DNA of 64,000 nt, from positions 868,001 through 932,000 of the forward strand of contig NZ_OZ242344.1 in NCBI RefSeq assembly GCF_965208485.1, read 5' to 3'. The position numbers and the translations under genes are program-made. This stretch comes from Poriferisodalis sp965208485 (GTDB lineage Bacteria; Actinomycetota; Acidimicrobiia; Acidimicrobiales; Poriferisodalaceae). The notes beneath the pieces are model-generated. The model was not told the DNA's origin, made no database searches, and worked only from the letters and a program-made list of their open reading frames with translations. This document shows, piece by piece, positions 1-8,246 of this stretch. Numbering within the stretch: the stretch's first letter is position 1; every line of letters starts with the position of its first letter.

Positions 1-1
1 A

Positions 2-70
2 TTCTGGCGGAATCCCGATGAACGCTCCCGCCCGGCGTTCAGCAGGCTGATCGGCCACCTCCACCGGTGA
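2..70 (+). CDS. Possible 3' end of a gene cut by the window edge
   Basis: Frame 2 is open from the first base to a TGA at 68-70 and reads FWRNPDERSRPAFSRLIGHL followed by H, R and stop. Composition is plausible for a coding tail, but only 22 residues are visible, so neither family nor reality can be established. The following 209 bases to the CoA-transferase start contain no other convincing gene and probably hold its promoter. Confidence 0.25.
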   Translation, partial: FWRNPDERSRPAFSRLIGHLHR

Positions 71-279
71 CCTGCGTGCCAATGCCGCCTGATGCTGGCC
101 ACGTTGGCCCACAGCGCAACCGCAGCCCCCAATCGGGCACCCCGCACCGGGCGCTGCGGCTGAGTTTCGCTCTATGGGCATGCAAACGCAGGGGTGAGAG
201 ATTCGACGACCGCTCACTACGATCTTTCCGCACCACAGCCGACCCAAGCGCAGTTCTTCGGCGCGACAAAGGAGCAGCC

Positions 280-1470
280 ATGCCCGGTGCACTTGACGGA
301 GTACGAGTCCTCGACCTTTCGACCTTGGTGCAGGGTCCGCAGGCCGGCGCGATGTTGCACGGCCTCGGCGCCGAGGTCACCAAGATCGAGCTGCCGCAGA
401 TCGGAGATGTCGGGCGTCACGTCGACATGCTCGAGGACTTCGGGCACACCTCGGTGTTCATCGCATGCAACCGGGGCAAGCGCTCAGTGACGCTGGACCT
501 GCGCACCGATGCAGGGCGCGAGGCGTTCTTGAAGCTCGTGGAGACCGCCGACGTGGTGCTGTCGAACTTCAAGCCGGGGACACTTGATGAGTGGGGCCTC
601 GGCTATGACGACTTGGCAGCGGTGAATCCCCGCATCATCTGGGCCGCTGGCAGCTTTATGGGACCCTACGGACCTGACGCTGACCGGGAAGGCGCCGACA
701 TCGCCGGGCAGGCGGCCGGCGGAGTCGTCGCCTCGAGCGGCTTCGACGGCGGCCCGCTGTCGACCTACGGCGCACTCGTCGCCGACCACTGCGGGGCGCA
801 GAACCTCCAAACCGGCATCCTGGCGGCGCTGTACGCACGGGAGCGCACCGGCCGGGGCCAGCGAGTCGACGTGAGCCTGCTCGGCGGGCAGATCTGGCTG
901 CAGGCGACGGAGTACACGCACCTGCTGCTGACCGGGGAGGAGGCCGGCCGTTCCAACGGCGGTCATCCGCTGGTGCATGCGCTGTACGGCGTATTCCCGA
1001 CCTCAGACGGCGCGCTCGCCATGGCCGGCTGCCCCGAGCACCTGTGGCCAAGCATGTGCGAAGCAATCGAACGCACTGACCTTGTCGACCATCCGACCTG
1101 GAACGCCTACTTCGTGCCGAAGGAGGTGGCACTGGAGATGCGGGCATTCTTCACCGAGGTGTTCCAGACCCGCAGCACCGAGGAATGGTCCAAGCGACTC
1201 GAAGCAGCCGAACAGCGCTTCTGTCCCGTTCGGTCGCACTCGGAGGTCGTCGCCAGCGATCAGCCCTACGCCAACAACTATCTCGTCAAAGCTGACCACG
1301 ACGAGTGGGGCCCCCAGACCTGGGTGGGCTGCCCGATCACAATGTCGGACACGCCGACCCGGGCGGGAACCTGGGTGGCCGAGTTGGGCCAGCACACCGA
1401 GGAAGTGCTGCTGGAAGCCGGCGCCGAATGGGAAGAGCTCGAAGCTTGGCGCGAGGCCGGCGCCTGGTAA
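280..1470 (+). CDS. CaiB/BaiF family CoA-transferase
   Basis: Family III CoA-transferases move CoA between acyl-CoA donors and carboxylic acid acceptors in the cytoplasm. The 396-residue product has the usual length and opens with the typical 'LDGVRVLDLS...GPQAGAMLHGLGAEVTKIE' strand-helix pattern, followed by the NRGKRSVTLDL and VVLSNFKPG segments of the Rossmann-like half. The TGRGQRVDVSLL block near residue 190 is also diagnostic. The frame is open from 67, but ATG 280 is chosen because AAAGGAG lies just upstream and homology begins there. It converges with the amidohydrolase at 1528. The substrate cannot be read from sequence. A second, double-length family member is at 22593-24797. Confidence 0.9.
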   Translation: MPGALDGVRVLDLSTLVQGPQAGAMLHGLGAEVTKIELPQIGDVGRHVDMLEDFGHTSVFIACNRGKRSVTLDLRTDAGREAFLKLVETADVVLSNFKPGTLDEWGLGYDDLAAVNPRIIWAAGSFMGPYGPDADREGADIAGQAAGGVVASSGFDGGPLSTYGALVADHCGAQNLQTGILAALYARERTGRGQRVDVSLLGGQIWLQATEYTHLLLTGEEAGRSNGGHPLVHALYGVFPTSDGALAMAGCPEHLWPSMCEAIERTDLVDHPTWNAYFVPKEVALEMRAFFTEVFQTRSTEEWSKRLEAAEQRFCPVRSHSEVVASDQPYANNYLVKADHDEWGPQTWVGCPITMSDTPTRAGTWVAELGQHTEEVLLEAGAEWEELEAWREAGAW

Positions 1471-1527
1471 CTGTGCTGCCGAGGCCTCCGGGCGCGTCCC
1501 GCAGCTGGTGCGCCTGGGGTTCTTCGC

Positions 1528-2829
1528 TCATGAGCACAAGTTGCTGTTGACCACGACCGGGCTTCCGGTCAGCACTGTGTGACGCACACGGCCGGTCAGC
1601 GTGCGTCCGACCCAAGGCGAGTTGAGGCTGCGCGATTGCAGGTCAGCGGCGCGAACCGTCCACGCCTCGGCCGGGTCGAACACCGTGACGTTGGCAGGGC
1701 TGCCGGGACGGATCGGCTTGCCGTGGTCAGTGATACCAGCGATACGAGCGGGTGCCGTCGAGACGACCTCAACGAAACGAGCCGGCGACATCCCGCCGGA
1801 GGCAACGAGCTCAGACCACACCACCGACGCCATCGTCTCCACCCCGATCATGCCCGGTGCCGCATCCGTGAGAGAGCAGTCCTTGAGAGAGGGATGGTGC
1901 GGAGCGTGGTCGGTCGCAACGGCGTCCAGCGCACCATCGACGATTCCCCTCCGCAGCGCCGCTACGTCACTGGCCGAGCGCAGCGGGGGGTTCATCTTGC
2001 CGGTCGTGCCGAGTTGTTCGACGTCGTTCTCGGTGAGCACGAGGTGCTGGGGGGTGACTTCGGCGGTCACCCGAACGCCGTCCTGTCTGGCCTGCGCCAC
2101 GAGTTCCATCGCGCTCGCAGTCGACAGGTGCAGCACATGGTGGCGACCGCCGGTGCGCCGTGCAAGCTCGATGTCCCGATGCACTACCGAGATTTCGGCT
2201 TCGGCTGGTCTGCCACGCACGCCGAGTCGCTCCGCGACCGGCCCCTCGTTGATCACGCCGCCCGAGACCATTGCGGGATCCTCGGCGTGCTGGCTGATGA
2301 CTGCGCCGCGCAGTTTGACGGTGGCCGCAAGCGCCGCTCCCATGAGCGCATCGTCGGCGACGCAGTCGCCATCGTCAGTGAAGACCCGCACTCCTGCGGC
2401 ATACAGCGCACCTAGGTCGGCAAGGCGCTCCCCTGCGCGATCCGCAGTGACACAGGCGGACGTACGGACATCGCACGGCGCGCCAGCGGCCATGCCCAAG
2501 ACCTCCCGGACCATGGCAGGCGAATCAATCGCCGGAATCGTGTTCGGCATCATCACGCAGGCCGTCACTCCACCCATGGCTGCTCCCGCAGCGCCTGAGG
2601 CGATGTCTTCGCTCTCGGTGCCTCCTGGAGTCCGGAAGTGCACCTGGATGTCGACGAAACCGGGCATCACCCAGGCATCCGATGCGTCCAGGCGCCGACG
2701 GGCCGCCGGGGCCTCTCCTGCCGGCACCACCGCAGCGATGTGCCCCCCGTCGATGACGACATCAACCGGGTCAACAGCCTCGGTCGGAACCGCTAATCGA
2801 CCCCCGGAGATCACCAGCTCCGCAGTCAT
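1528..2829 (-). CDS. Dihydroorotase-like amidohydrolase
   Basis: A 433-residue amidohydrolase-superfamily protein. It resembles type I dihydroorotases, which close carbamoyl-aspartate to dihydroorotate in pyrimidine synthesis. Visible metal and active-site blocks are PGFVDIQVHFRTPG near residue 56, FTDDG near 150, SQHAED near 179, VLHLSTASA near 235 and ATDHAPHHP near 305. The first histidine of the usual D-x-H-x-H motif is glutamine here (codon CAG). I recall a 'DDQVHFREPG' subgroup among annotated dihydroorotases, so this may be a subgroup trait and not a defect. No other pyr genes are nearby, so hydantoinase or allantoinase-like activity is possible. ATG start at 2829. Confidence 0.8.
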   Translation of the reverse strand: MTAELVISGGRLAVPTEAVDPVDVVIDGGHIAAVVPAGEAPAARRRLDASDAWVMPGFVDIQVHFRTPGGTESEDIASGAAGAAMGGVTACVMMPNTIPAIDSPAMVREVLGMAAGAPCDVRTSACVTADRAGERLADLGALYAAGVRVFTDDGDCVADDALMGAALAATVKLRGAVISQHAEDPAMVSGGVINEGPVAERLGVRGRPAEAEISVVHRDIELARRTGGRHHVLHLSTASAMELVAQARQDGVRVTAEVTPQHLVLTENDVEQLGTTGKMNPPLRSASDVAALRRGIVDGALDAVATDHAPHHPSLKDCSLTDAAPGMIGVETMASVVWSELVASGGMSPARFVEVVSTAPARIAGITDHGKPIRPGSPANVTVFDPAEAWTVRAADLQSRSLNSPWVGRTLTGRVRHTVLTGSPVVVNSNLCS

Positions 2830-2948
2830 CGTCTCACGCTACTTCGCTGCCGCGCTCATCGCCGAGATCACGGCACTGCTGGTGGCCGACTTCACGGTCG
2901 GCCTGAGCACGCAGGTATCGCAGAGCAGTGCCCGGTACGGTTTCGGTC

Positions 2949-3152
2949 ATGACACTCGCCGACGTTGCCCCGCCTGCCAACGATCTCATCACGGACCGCC
3001 GGCGTGCCGACTACGAGGCGAACGGTTACCTGTGCCTGCCGGGATTCGTCGATTCTGACTGGCTCGGCGAGCTGCGCTCGGTGACCGCCGAGTTCGCCGA
3101 GGCCAGCCGTGCCGAGACCGCCTCCGGCAAGGTCTTCGACACCGACGGCTGA
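2949..3152 (+). pseudogene. Truncated phytanoyl-CoA dioxygenase-like N-terminus
   Basis: The 67-residue frame starts MTLADVAPPAND and contains RRADYEANGYLCLPGFVDSD, the N-terminal segment typical of phytanoyl-CoA dioxygenase (PhyH) proteins of about 250-300 residues. The frame stops at TGA 3150 after KVFDTDG. None of the iron-binding HxD...H residues is present. The next gene begins 45 bases later with its own ribosome site. The simplest reading is a deletion that removed most of the gene. A genuine short protein is possible but less likely. Confidence 0.6.
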
Positions 3153-3197
3153 TCTGCGGATTCGCACCGGATTCGAATTCCGTCCGGGGAGCGCACG

Positions 3198-4781
3198 GTG
3201 ACGGGCGAGCATCAGCATCGGCTGCCGGACTTCTTCGATGCGCTCGATGCAGTCGTGCGCCGTGAGATACCCGATTGCGCCCGCTTGGAGGACGCTGAAC
3301 GGCTGAGCGGCGGCGCCAGCATGGAGACCTACCGGCTGCGCGGCCGCCGTGAGTCGGATGCCGACGCAACCTTCGACATCTGCCTGCGCCGGGGGCCCGA
3401 CGGCGAGGATCGAGAGGGCGACAACGTCACCGGCGTGGAAGCCGAGGCGATGTGCATGAGCACGGCACGCTCAGCAGGCGTACCTGAGCCCGAGGTGCTG
3501 TACGTGCTGGCGTCCGGCGACGGCATCGGTGCCGGATTCCTCATGGAATGGCTGGACGGCGAGACGTTGGGCGCCCGCATCGCCCGAGCGCCCGAGCTGG
3601 CCGGTGCGCGCTCGCGGCTGGCGTACCAGTGCGGGCAGGAGATGGCGCGCATCCACAGCATCGATCTGGACGCAACGGGCCTGGCAGGCGTGCTCCGACA
3701 GGTCGATCCGGCCGAGTATCTCGCCGAGTCGTGGGACCGCTACAAGGAGATGCCCACTCCCCAGCCGATGATCGACTACGCGGGCCGGTGGCTGACCACC
3801 CAACTGGAAGGCCGCGGATCGTTCCAGGCGACGCTGGTGCACAACGACTTCCGCAACGGCAACGTCATGGTGGATCCTGACGAGGGTCTCGTTGCGGTGC
3901 TCGACTGGGAGACCGCGCATATCGGCGACCCGATGCGCGACCTGGGCTGGATGTGCACCAATTCGTGGCGTTTCGGGCAGCGGCATCTGCCCGTCGGCGG
4001 CTTCGGAGAGTACGAGGATCTGTTCGCCGGCTACGAAGACGTCGCCGGCACGCCGGTGGACCGGGGCCGGGTGCAGTACTGGGAGGTGTTCGGCTCGTTC
4101 TGGTGGGCGGTGGGCTGCCTCGGCATGGCGGATCGCTACCGGATGGGCTCCGATGCCACCGTGGAACGGCCCGGCATCGGCCGGCGCAGCTCCGAGTGCC
4201 AGCTCGACTGCGTGAACCTCATCATTCCCGGGCCGGTGGAGTTCCTGCCCGCGGTGACCGAGCTGGGCCTGCTCGAAGCCGACTTCGGCCGTCGCCCGAG
4301 CGGCCCGTCAGCGCTCGGCGGCAGCCACACCAGCGCAGAGGCGCATGCCGCGGCGGGCGACATGCCCCGAGTGGACGAGCTGCTCGAGAGCGTGCGCGAC
4401 TTCCTCCATGGTGAGGTCCGCCAGGCCACCGAGGGGCGCACGAACTTCTTGGCTCTCGTGGCGGGCAATTCGATTGACATCGCGCTGCGGGAACGCCTGA
4501 TCGGCCCGCAGCTCCATCGCTACGAGCTGGAGCGGCTCGCCACGCTGGTCGGCGACGCGACGTTGCCGGCGAACTCAGGCGCTGCGTCGGATGCTGATTC
4601 TGACGCTGCGGTCGCCGAGCAGGTCACCGCAGGACGTTGGGAGCTCGTCCGTTGCCTGCGGGACGGCTCGATGCCGCTGGACGAGCCGGGACTGGCGGAC
4701 TATCTGCGCACCTCTGTCGCACACCGAGTGGCCATCGATCAGCCTAAGTACTCAGCCTTCCGCCACATCGCCGGCCACTGA
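3198..4781 (+). CDS. APH-like kinase fused to a C-terminal DUF6285 domain
   Basis: A 527-residue two-part protein. Residues about 10-300 form an aminoglycoside-phosphotransferase/choline-kinase fold, with the Brenner motif LVHNDFRNGNVMVD and the metal-binding motif VLDWETAHIGDPMRDLGWM. Such kinases in actinobacteria commonly sit with acyl-CoA dehydrogenases and are not resistance enzymes. Residues about 385-527 (DELLESVRDFLHGEV...FLALVAGNSIDIALRERL...SVAHRVAIDQPKYSAF) match DUF6285 as I know it, usually a separate neighbouring gene. Here the two are one reading frame. GTG 3198 is preceded by GGGGAG. It converges on the DUF1761 gene. The substrate is unknown. Confidence 0.85.
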   Translation: MTGEHQHRLPDFFDALDAVVRREIPDCARLEDAERLSGGASMETYRLRGRRESDADATFDICLRRGPDGEDREGDNVTGVEAEAMCMSTARSAGVPEPEVLYVLASGDGIGAGFLMEWLDGETLGARIARAPELAGARSRLAYQCGQEMARIHSIDLDATGLAGVLRQVDPAEYLAESWDRYKEMPTPQPMIDYAGRWLTTQLEGRGSFQATLVHNDFRNGNVMVDPDEGLVAVLDWETAHIGDPMRDLGWMCTNSWRFGQRHLPVGGFGEYEDLFAGYEDVAGTPVDRGRVQYWEVFGSFWWAVGCLGMADRYRMGSDATVERPGIGRRSSECQLDCVNLIIPGPVEFLPAVTELGLLEADFGRRPSGPSALGGSHTSAEAHAAAGDMPRVDELLESVRDFLHGEVRQATEGRTNFLALVAGNSIDIALRERLIGPQLHRYELERLATLVGDATLPANSGAASDADSDAAVAEQVTAGRWELVRCLRDGSMPLDEPGLADYLRTSVAHRVAIDQPKYSAFRHIAGH

Positions 4782-4811
4782 GGGCGCCGACCATGCGACG
4801 GCGGCAGGTGG

Positions 4812-5237
4812 CTATTGCCACAGCGCGAGCAGTACGCCGATGACGCTGTAGGAGACCAGCGGATAGCCGGCGTTGATCGCGAGCAGCTTGAGGCTGCGGC
4901 CCTCGAAGGCGTAGTTGATGCCGTTGGAGGTGACGACGAAGCCCACTGCGGCCAGCACGCCGAGCCCGAGACCTTCGCCGAATGAGTCGACATCGAGGCC
5001 TTGGCCCAGCAGTGCCAGCGCCAGCGTGAAGACGAATGCGAGCACGATCGCCAGCACGTAGGGGTACCACTGGCGCGGGGTGCCCTTCATCGCCTCCATG
5101 TCCTCGTCGGTCAGCCCGACTTCGGCCATCCACGGCTTCGCGAGGGTGCTGTACCACGCCGCCCCGAGCACCTGGTTGAACAAGATCGCCACGATGATCG
5201 CCCACCAGTTCAGACTTCCGAGATCCATTGCGTCCAT
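4812..5237 (-). CDS. DUF1761-family membrane protein
   Basis: A 141-residue integral membrane protein with four hydrophobic segments: around residues 10-30, 58-80, 90-110 and 120-140. The pattern NWWAIIVAILFNQVLGAAWYS followed by KPWM and a soluble EDMEAMKGTPRQWY loop is characteristic of DUF1761 proteins, whose function is unknown. The frame is open to 5639, but ATG 5237 is preferred. GGAGGG lies at the right distance upstream and the protein then begins directly before the first membrane helix. It is transcribed away from the lipoprotein gene at 5351. Confidence 0.85.
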   Translation of the reverse strand: MDAMDLGSLNWWAIIVAILFNQVLGAAWYSTLAKPWMAEVGLTDEDMEAMKGTPRQWYPYVLAIVLAFVFTLALALLGQGLDVDSFGEGLGLGVLAAVGFVVTSNGINYAFEGRSLKLLAINAGYPLVSYSVIGVLLALWQ

Positions 5238-5350
5238 GCGACTGCCCTCCCCAGCGATTCCTTGCAGCTGATGCCCGGAGCGTAGGGCTGCACTCAGGTC
5301 GAACGAGCCATCCCGCCAACCCTCCGTCTTGGGACCTAAGTTGCGCGCTC

Positions 5351-6682
5351 GTGAGCTGGTGCTGGGCCATCGAGAGACGTCGCAGCGCTGCGAGGCGGAA
5401 GCTCGGTCGCCTGCTGGTGGGCGCCGTACTGGTGCTCGCGGCGTGCGGCACCGGAACCGGCGGCGCGGCGGATACCGAGGCGAACCAACCTGATGCGTCA
5501 GTCTCGGACTCTCGCCCCGCTTCGACGGAGTCACTTCCCGACACCGCCGAGACTCGGCCACAGCCAGCCGAGTCAGATGCCGCCCGCTCCACAGCAGGAA
5601 CTTCTGCGGATCAACCATCTCCGCAGGCGGCTCCGACAACCGCGGCGGCTCAGGCCCCGATGCCAGCAGCGACTACATCCCCAGCAGCTTCGGTCGACGA
5701 CGTCTCCCGCGAGCGCGACGGAGATCCCTCGGGTGAAGAGCGTGCCATCGACGACGTCCAGTCGGGTGAGGCCGACGAGGCCCATGGAACCGCCGCCGAC
5801 GTGGAGGAATCAGAGGCATTTCCCCAAGTCACATTCCCTGAAGCCACGGTTCGCGACCCCGAGGCAGAGGCAGCCGACCGGCAACGGCGCCAGAGCGTGA
5901 TCGGCCTGTTCGAACGGCTGCGCGTCGAAACTGAGCATCGAACCGGATACGACCGGGAGGCGGTCTTCGACGGCTGGCTCTACAGCGGCGGCCAGTCGAC
6001 GCGAGATCGAGTGCTGGCCGCTGAACGGCTCCCGGACGGAACGTGGTTCTCTGCCTACGACTCGGTGGTCGTGCTGACGGCATCAGATCTTGACATCGAC
6101 CACGTCGTGCCGCTCGCCGAAGCCTGGGAATCGGGCGGCTACGCATGGTCAGCCGGCACCTGGACACGCTTCGGGAACGACCTGGAAGATCCGCGCTTGC
6201 TCATCGCTGTCAGTGCGTCGACCAATCGCAGCAAGGGAGCGAAGGATCCGCAGGACTGGTGGCCGCCGCACGCCGGCTACCGGTGCCAGTACGCAGCCGA
6301 TTGGGTTGCGATCAAGGCGCGCTGGAACTTGGCGATGGACGCCGCCGAGCAGCGATCGCTTGACGCTCAGCTCGAGTCCTGTTCTGGTGCCGAATTTGTC
6401 TTCAACGCCCCGTCATCGGCGACCGTGACGCTCGCTGAGACCTCAACGGAACCCCAGAACGAATCCACCGCCGCACCTGAGCCAGACTCGGCCCAGGAGG
6501 CCCCCGACGAACCCGCCGACGACTGCCACCCGGCCTACGAGCCGTGCCTGCCGAACCTGCCGGGAGACGCGCTCAACTGCGGCGATCTGACCAGGGAGCA
6601 GAAGCCGGTCCGTGTCAAGGAGATCGGCGTGGATCCCTACCGGCTAGATCGCGATCGGAACGACCTCGGCTGCACGTCCTAG
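5351..6682 (+). CDS. Secreted HNH-type nuclease lipoprotein with Excalibur-like tail
   Basis: A 443-residue exported protein. GTG 5351 gives a basic leader, a hydrophobic core LLVGAVLVLA and a lipobox ending in Cys32 (LAAC). This is followed by about 170 residues of low-complexity acidic Ser/Thr/Ala linker. Residues about 195-350 hold a GmrSD/DUF1524-type HNH fold, with LDIDHVVPLAEAWESGG and, further on, NRSKGAKDPQDWWPP. The last 35 residues (NCGDL...YRLDRDRNDLGC) match the Excalibur calcium-binding motif. The combination suggests a surface-anchored, calcium-dependent nuclease used for nutrient acquisition or DNA processing. That role is inferred. Confidence 0.85.
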   Translation: MSWCWAIERRRSAARRKLGRLLVGAVLVLAACGTGTGGAADTEANQPDASVSDSRPASTESLPDTAETRPQPAESDAARSTAGTSADQPSPQAAPTTAAAQAPMPAATTSPAASVDDVSRERDGDPSGEERAIDDVQSGEADEAHGTAADVEESEAFPQVTFPEATVRDPEAEAADRQRRQSVIGLFERLRVETEHRTGYDREAVFDGWLYSGGQSTRDRVLAAERLPDGTWFSAYDSVVVLTASDLDIDHVVPLAEAWESGGYAWSAGTWTRFGNDLEDPRLLIAVSASTNRSKGAKDPQDWWPPHAGYRCQYAADWVAIKARWNLAMDAAEQRSLDAQLESCSGAEFVFNAPSSATVTLAETSTEPQNESTAAPEPDSAQEAPDEPADDCHPAYEPCLPNLPGDALNCGDLTREQKPVRVKEIGVDPYRLDRDRNDLGCTS

Positions 6683-6709
6683 CCCGCAGCGGGGCGGCCG
6701 CCGGCGGGG

Positions 6710-7180
6710 CTATGACTCGGCGGCGGCTTTGATGGCTTCGAGAGTTGTCGCCATTCCGGCGCGCACGACATCAGCACGTGCTGCCAGCTGCTCGGCGCTG
6801 AGGGGCTGCAGCGTGGGGGGCAGCGCGAGCACGTCCCAAATCTCGGTCAGCGTGGTGCCGCCCTGGTCATTTGCGGCCATGCGATAGGTCCAGCGCACAT
6901 AGGGGCCCTCGGGGTCATCGGACCGCGTCTCCCACTCGAAGCACTCGCCGACCCGGGCCTGGCTGACCGTGCAGGGCACGCTCCATTCCCGGTCGCCGAT
7001 CCGGTTATGGCCCTCGAATGTTGCGCCCTGCGTGCCCGGATCGCCGCTCGTCCAGTCCGCCCCGATGTTCTCGGGACTCCACTGCCCCATTCGGGGGACA
7101 TCCGATACCAAGTCGTAGACAGCTTGCGGGCTCGCAGCGATTTCCACGCTTGCCTCGTGCTGCATTCCGTGAACGGTCAT
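6710..7180 (-). CDS. SRPBCC (START-like) family protein
   Basis: A 156-residue single-domain protein. The pattern ASVEIAASPQAVYDLVSDVPRMGQWSPE at the N-terminus and the long C-terminal helix (SAEQLAARADVVRAGMATTLEAIK) are typical of polyketide-cyclase/SRPBCC helix-grip proteins, which bind hydrophobic ligands in the cytoplasm. The frame is open upstream to 7420, but ATG 7180 starts exactly at the domain boundary. It lies divergently from the SCO6745-family gene, with 163 bases between the two starts for promoters. The ligand is unknown. Confidence 0.85.
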   Translation of the reverse strand: MTVHGMQHEASVEIAASPQAVYDLVSDVPRMGQWSPENIGADWTSGDPGTQGATFEGHNRIGDREWSVPCTVSQARVGECFEWETRSDDPEGPYVRWTYRMAANDQGGTTLTEIWDVLALPPTLQPLSAEQLAARADVVRAGMATTLEAIKAAAES

Positions 7181-7343
7181 GGGCCGAACCGTAGTGCCGT
7201 CCTGCCGGAGCGGTCCGGGCTGCCGTCCGGGGATCAGCATCGCCTCCCGGGTCCAAGCGCCATACCATGGCGCCCACTTCGGGCGGGTCGCCATGCCACC
7301 CGCCGGTGCCGATACCCGAACGCCACCCCGACCAGGAGCACCT

Positions 7344-8240
7344 ATGGGCGAGATCCCCCGCACCGAGGACCGTCGCAGCCCGATCCGCCGGCTGGGCCGG
7401 TTCGTGGAGCCCATCCACACGGTCGCCTACTACTCACCCGAGATCTACGGCTTCAACGACGACGGTTTCAAGGGCTGGTGGCACGCGTACTTCGCCTACC
7501 GGTCCGCCCCGATGGGTGCGGTGAGCGCGCCCACCGTGACCTCTGTGTTCTACAACTTCGCCCCTCGCATGGTCTCCCGGGCAGTGCCCGGATGCTGGGA
7601 CATCATGGCGCCCGATGCGGTGCTCGCCCGTTACCGCGAGATCACCACTGCGTCGATGAGCCGCACACTGGCCGAGCACCCCGAGCCGGCCGACATCGAT
7701 GGCGCCGCGGCAGCGCTGCGCAGCTTCACCGCCGATCTGCCTGCCGGGGCGCGGCCCCTGTACGGCGCCTGGGCGCAGCAGCCGTGGCCCAGCGACGACG
7801 GTGGCGACGCCACCATGGATCTCTGGCATGGCTGCACCCTGCTGCGGGAATTCCGTTTCGATGCGCACAACATCGCGCTGGCCGCCGCAGACCTGGACCC
7901 TGTCGAGTGTCACGCCATGATGACCAGCGGCGGACACGGCAACGGCGCCACGATCCAGAAGATCCGCGGCTGGACGCTCGACGAGTGGGACGCCGCCTGT
8001 GCCCGGCTCGTCGAACGCGGCCTGATCACCGACGAGGGAACCCAGACGCCCGACGGCAACGCCGTGCGGCGCGAGGTGGAGGCAGAAACCGATCGTCTCT
8101 CGCTGGCAGCGGCCGAGGCACTCGACGCCGACGACCTGGAGACGCTGCTGGGACAGCTGGAGCGGGTGATGGACTACTTGGTCGCGACCGGTGCCGTCTC
8201 GGGGACGTGGCCGCCTCCGCACGTCACGGTCTCCGCCTGA
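7344..8240 (+). CDS. SCO6745-family protein
   Basis: A 298-residue protein that I match to the actinobacterial SCO6745 family, whose members are annotated by name only. The N-terminal half has the family's conserved aromatic run (FVEPIHTVAYYSPEI, GWWHAYFAYRSAPMG, TSVFYNFAP). The C-terminal half reads as a winged-helix-like helical region (GWTLDEWDAACARLVERGLITDEG, LTPxG-like turn). ATG 7344 has AGGAG at 7334. Six bases separate its stop from the GTG of glnS, so the two are probably co-transcribed. Confidence 0.8.
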   Translation: MGEIPRTEDRRSPIRRLGRFVEPIHTVAYYSPEIYGFNDDGFKGWWHAYFAYRSAPMGAVSAPTVTSVFYNFAPRMVSRAVPGCWDIMAPDAVLARYREITTASMSRTLAEHPEPADIDGAAAALRSFTADLPAGARPLYGAWAQQPWPSDDGGDATMDLWHGCTLLREFRFDAHNIALAAADLDPVECHAMMTSGGHGNGATIQKIRGWTLDEWDAACARLVERGLITDEGTQTPDGNAVRREVEAETDRLSLAAAEALDADDLETLLGQLERVMDYLVATGAVSGTWPPPHVTVSA

Positions 8241-8246
8241 ACACCT

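Noticed and set aside
1601..3058. A 485-codon plus-strand frame
   Set aside because: Antisense to the dihydroorotase-like gene, which has recognisable catalytic motifs.
3160..3195. tRNA-like T-loop sequence (GGATTCGAATTCC)
   Set aside because: No matching acceptor, D or anticodon stems can be formed around it.
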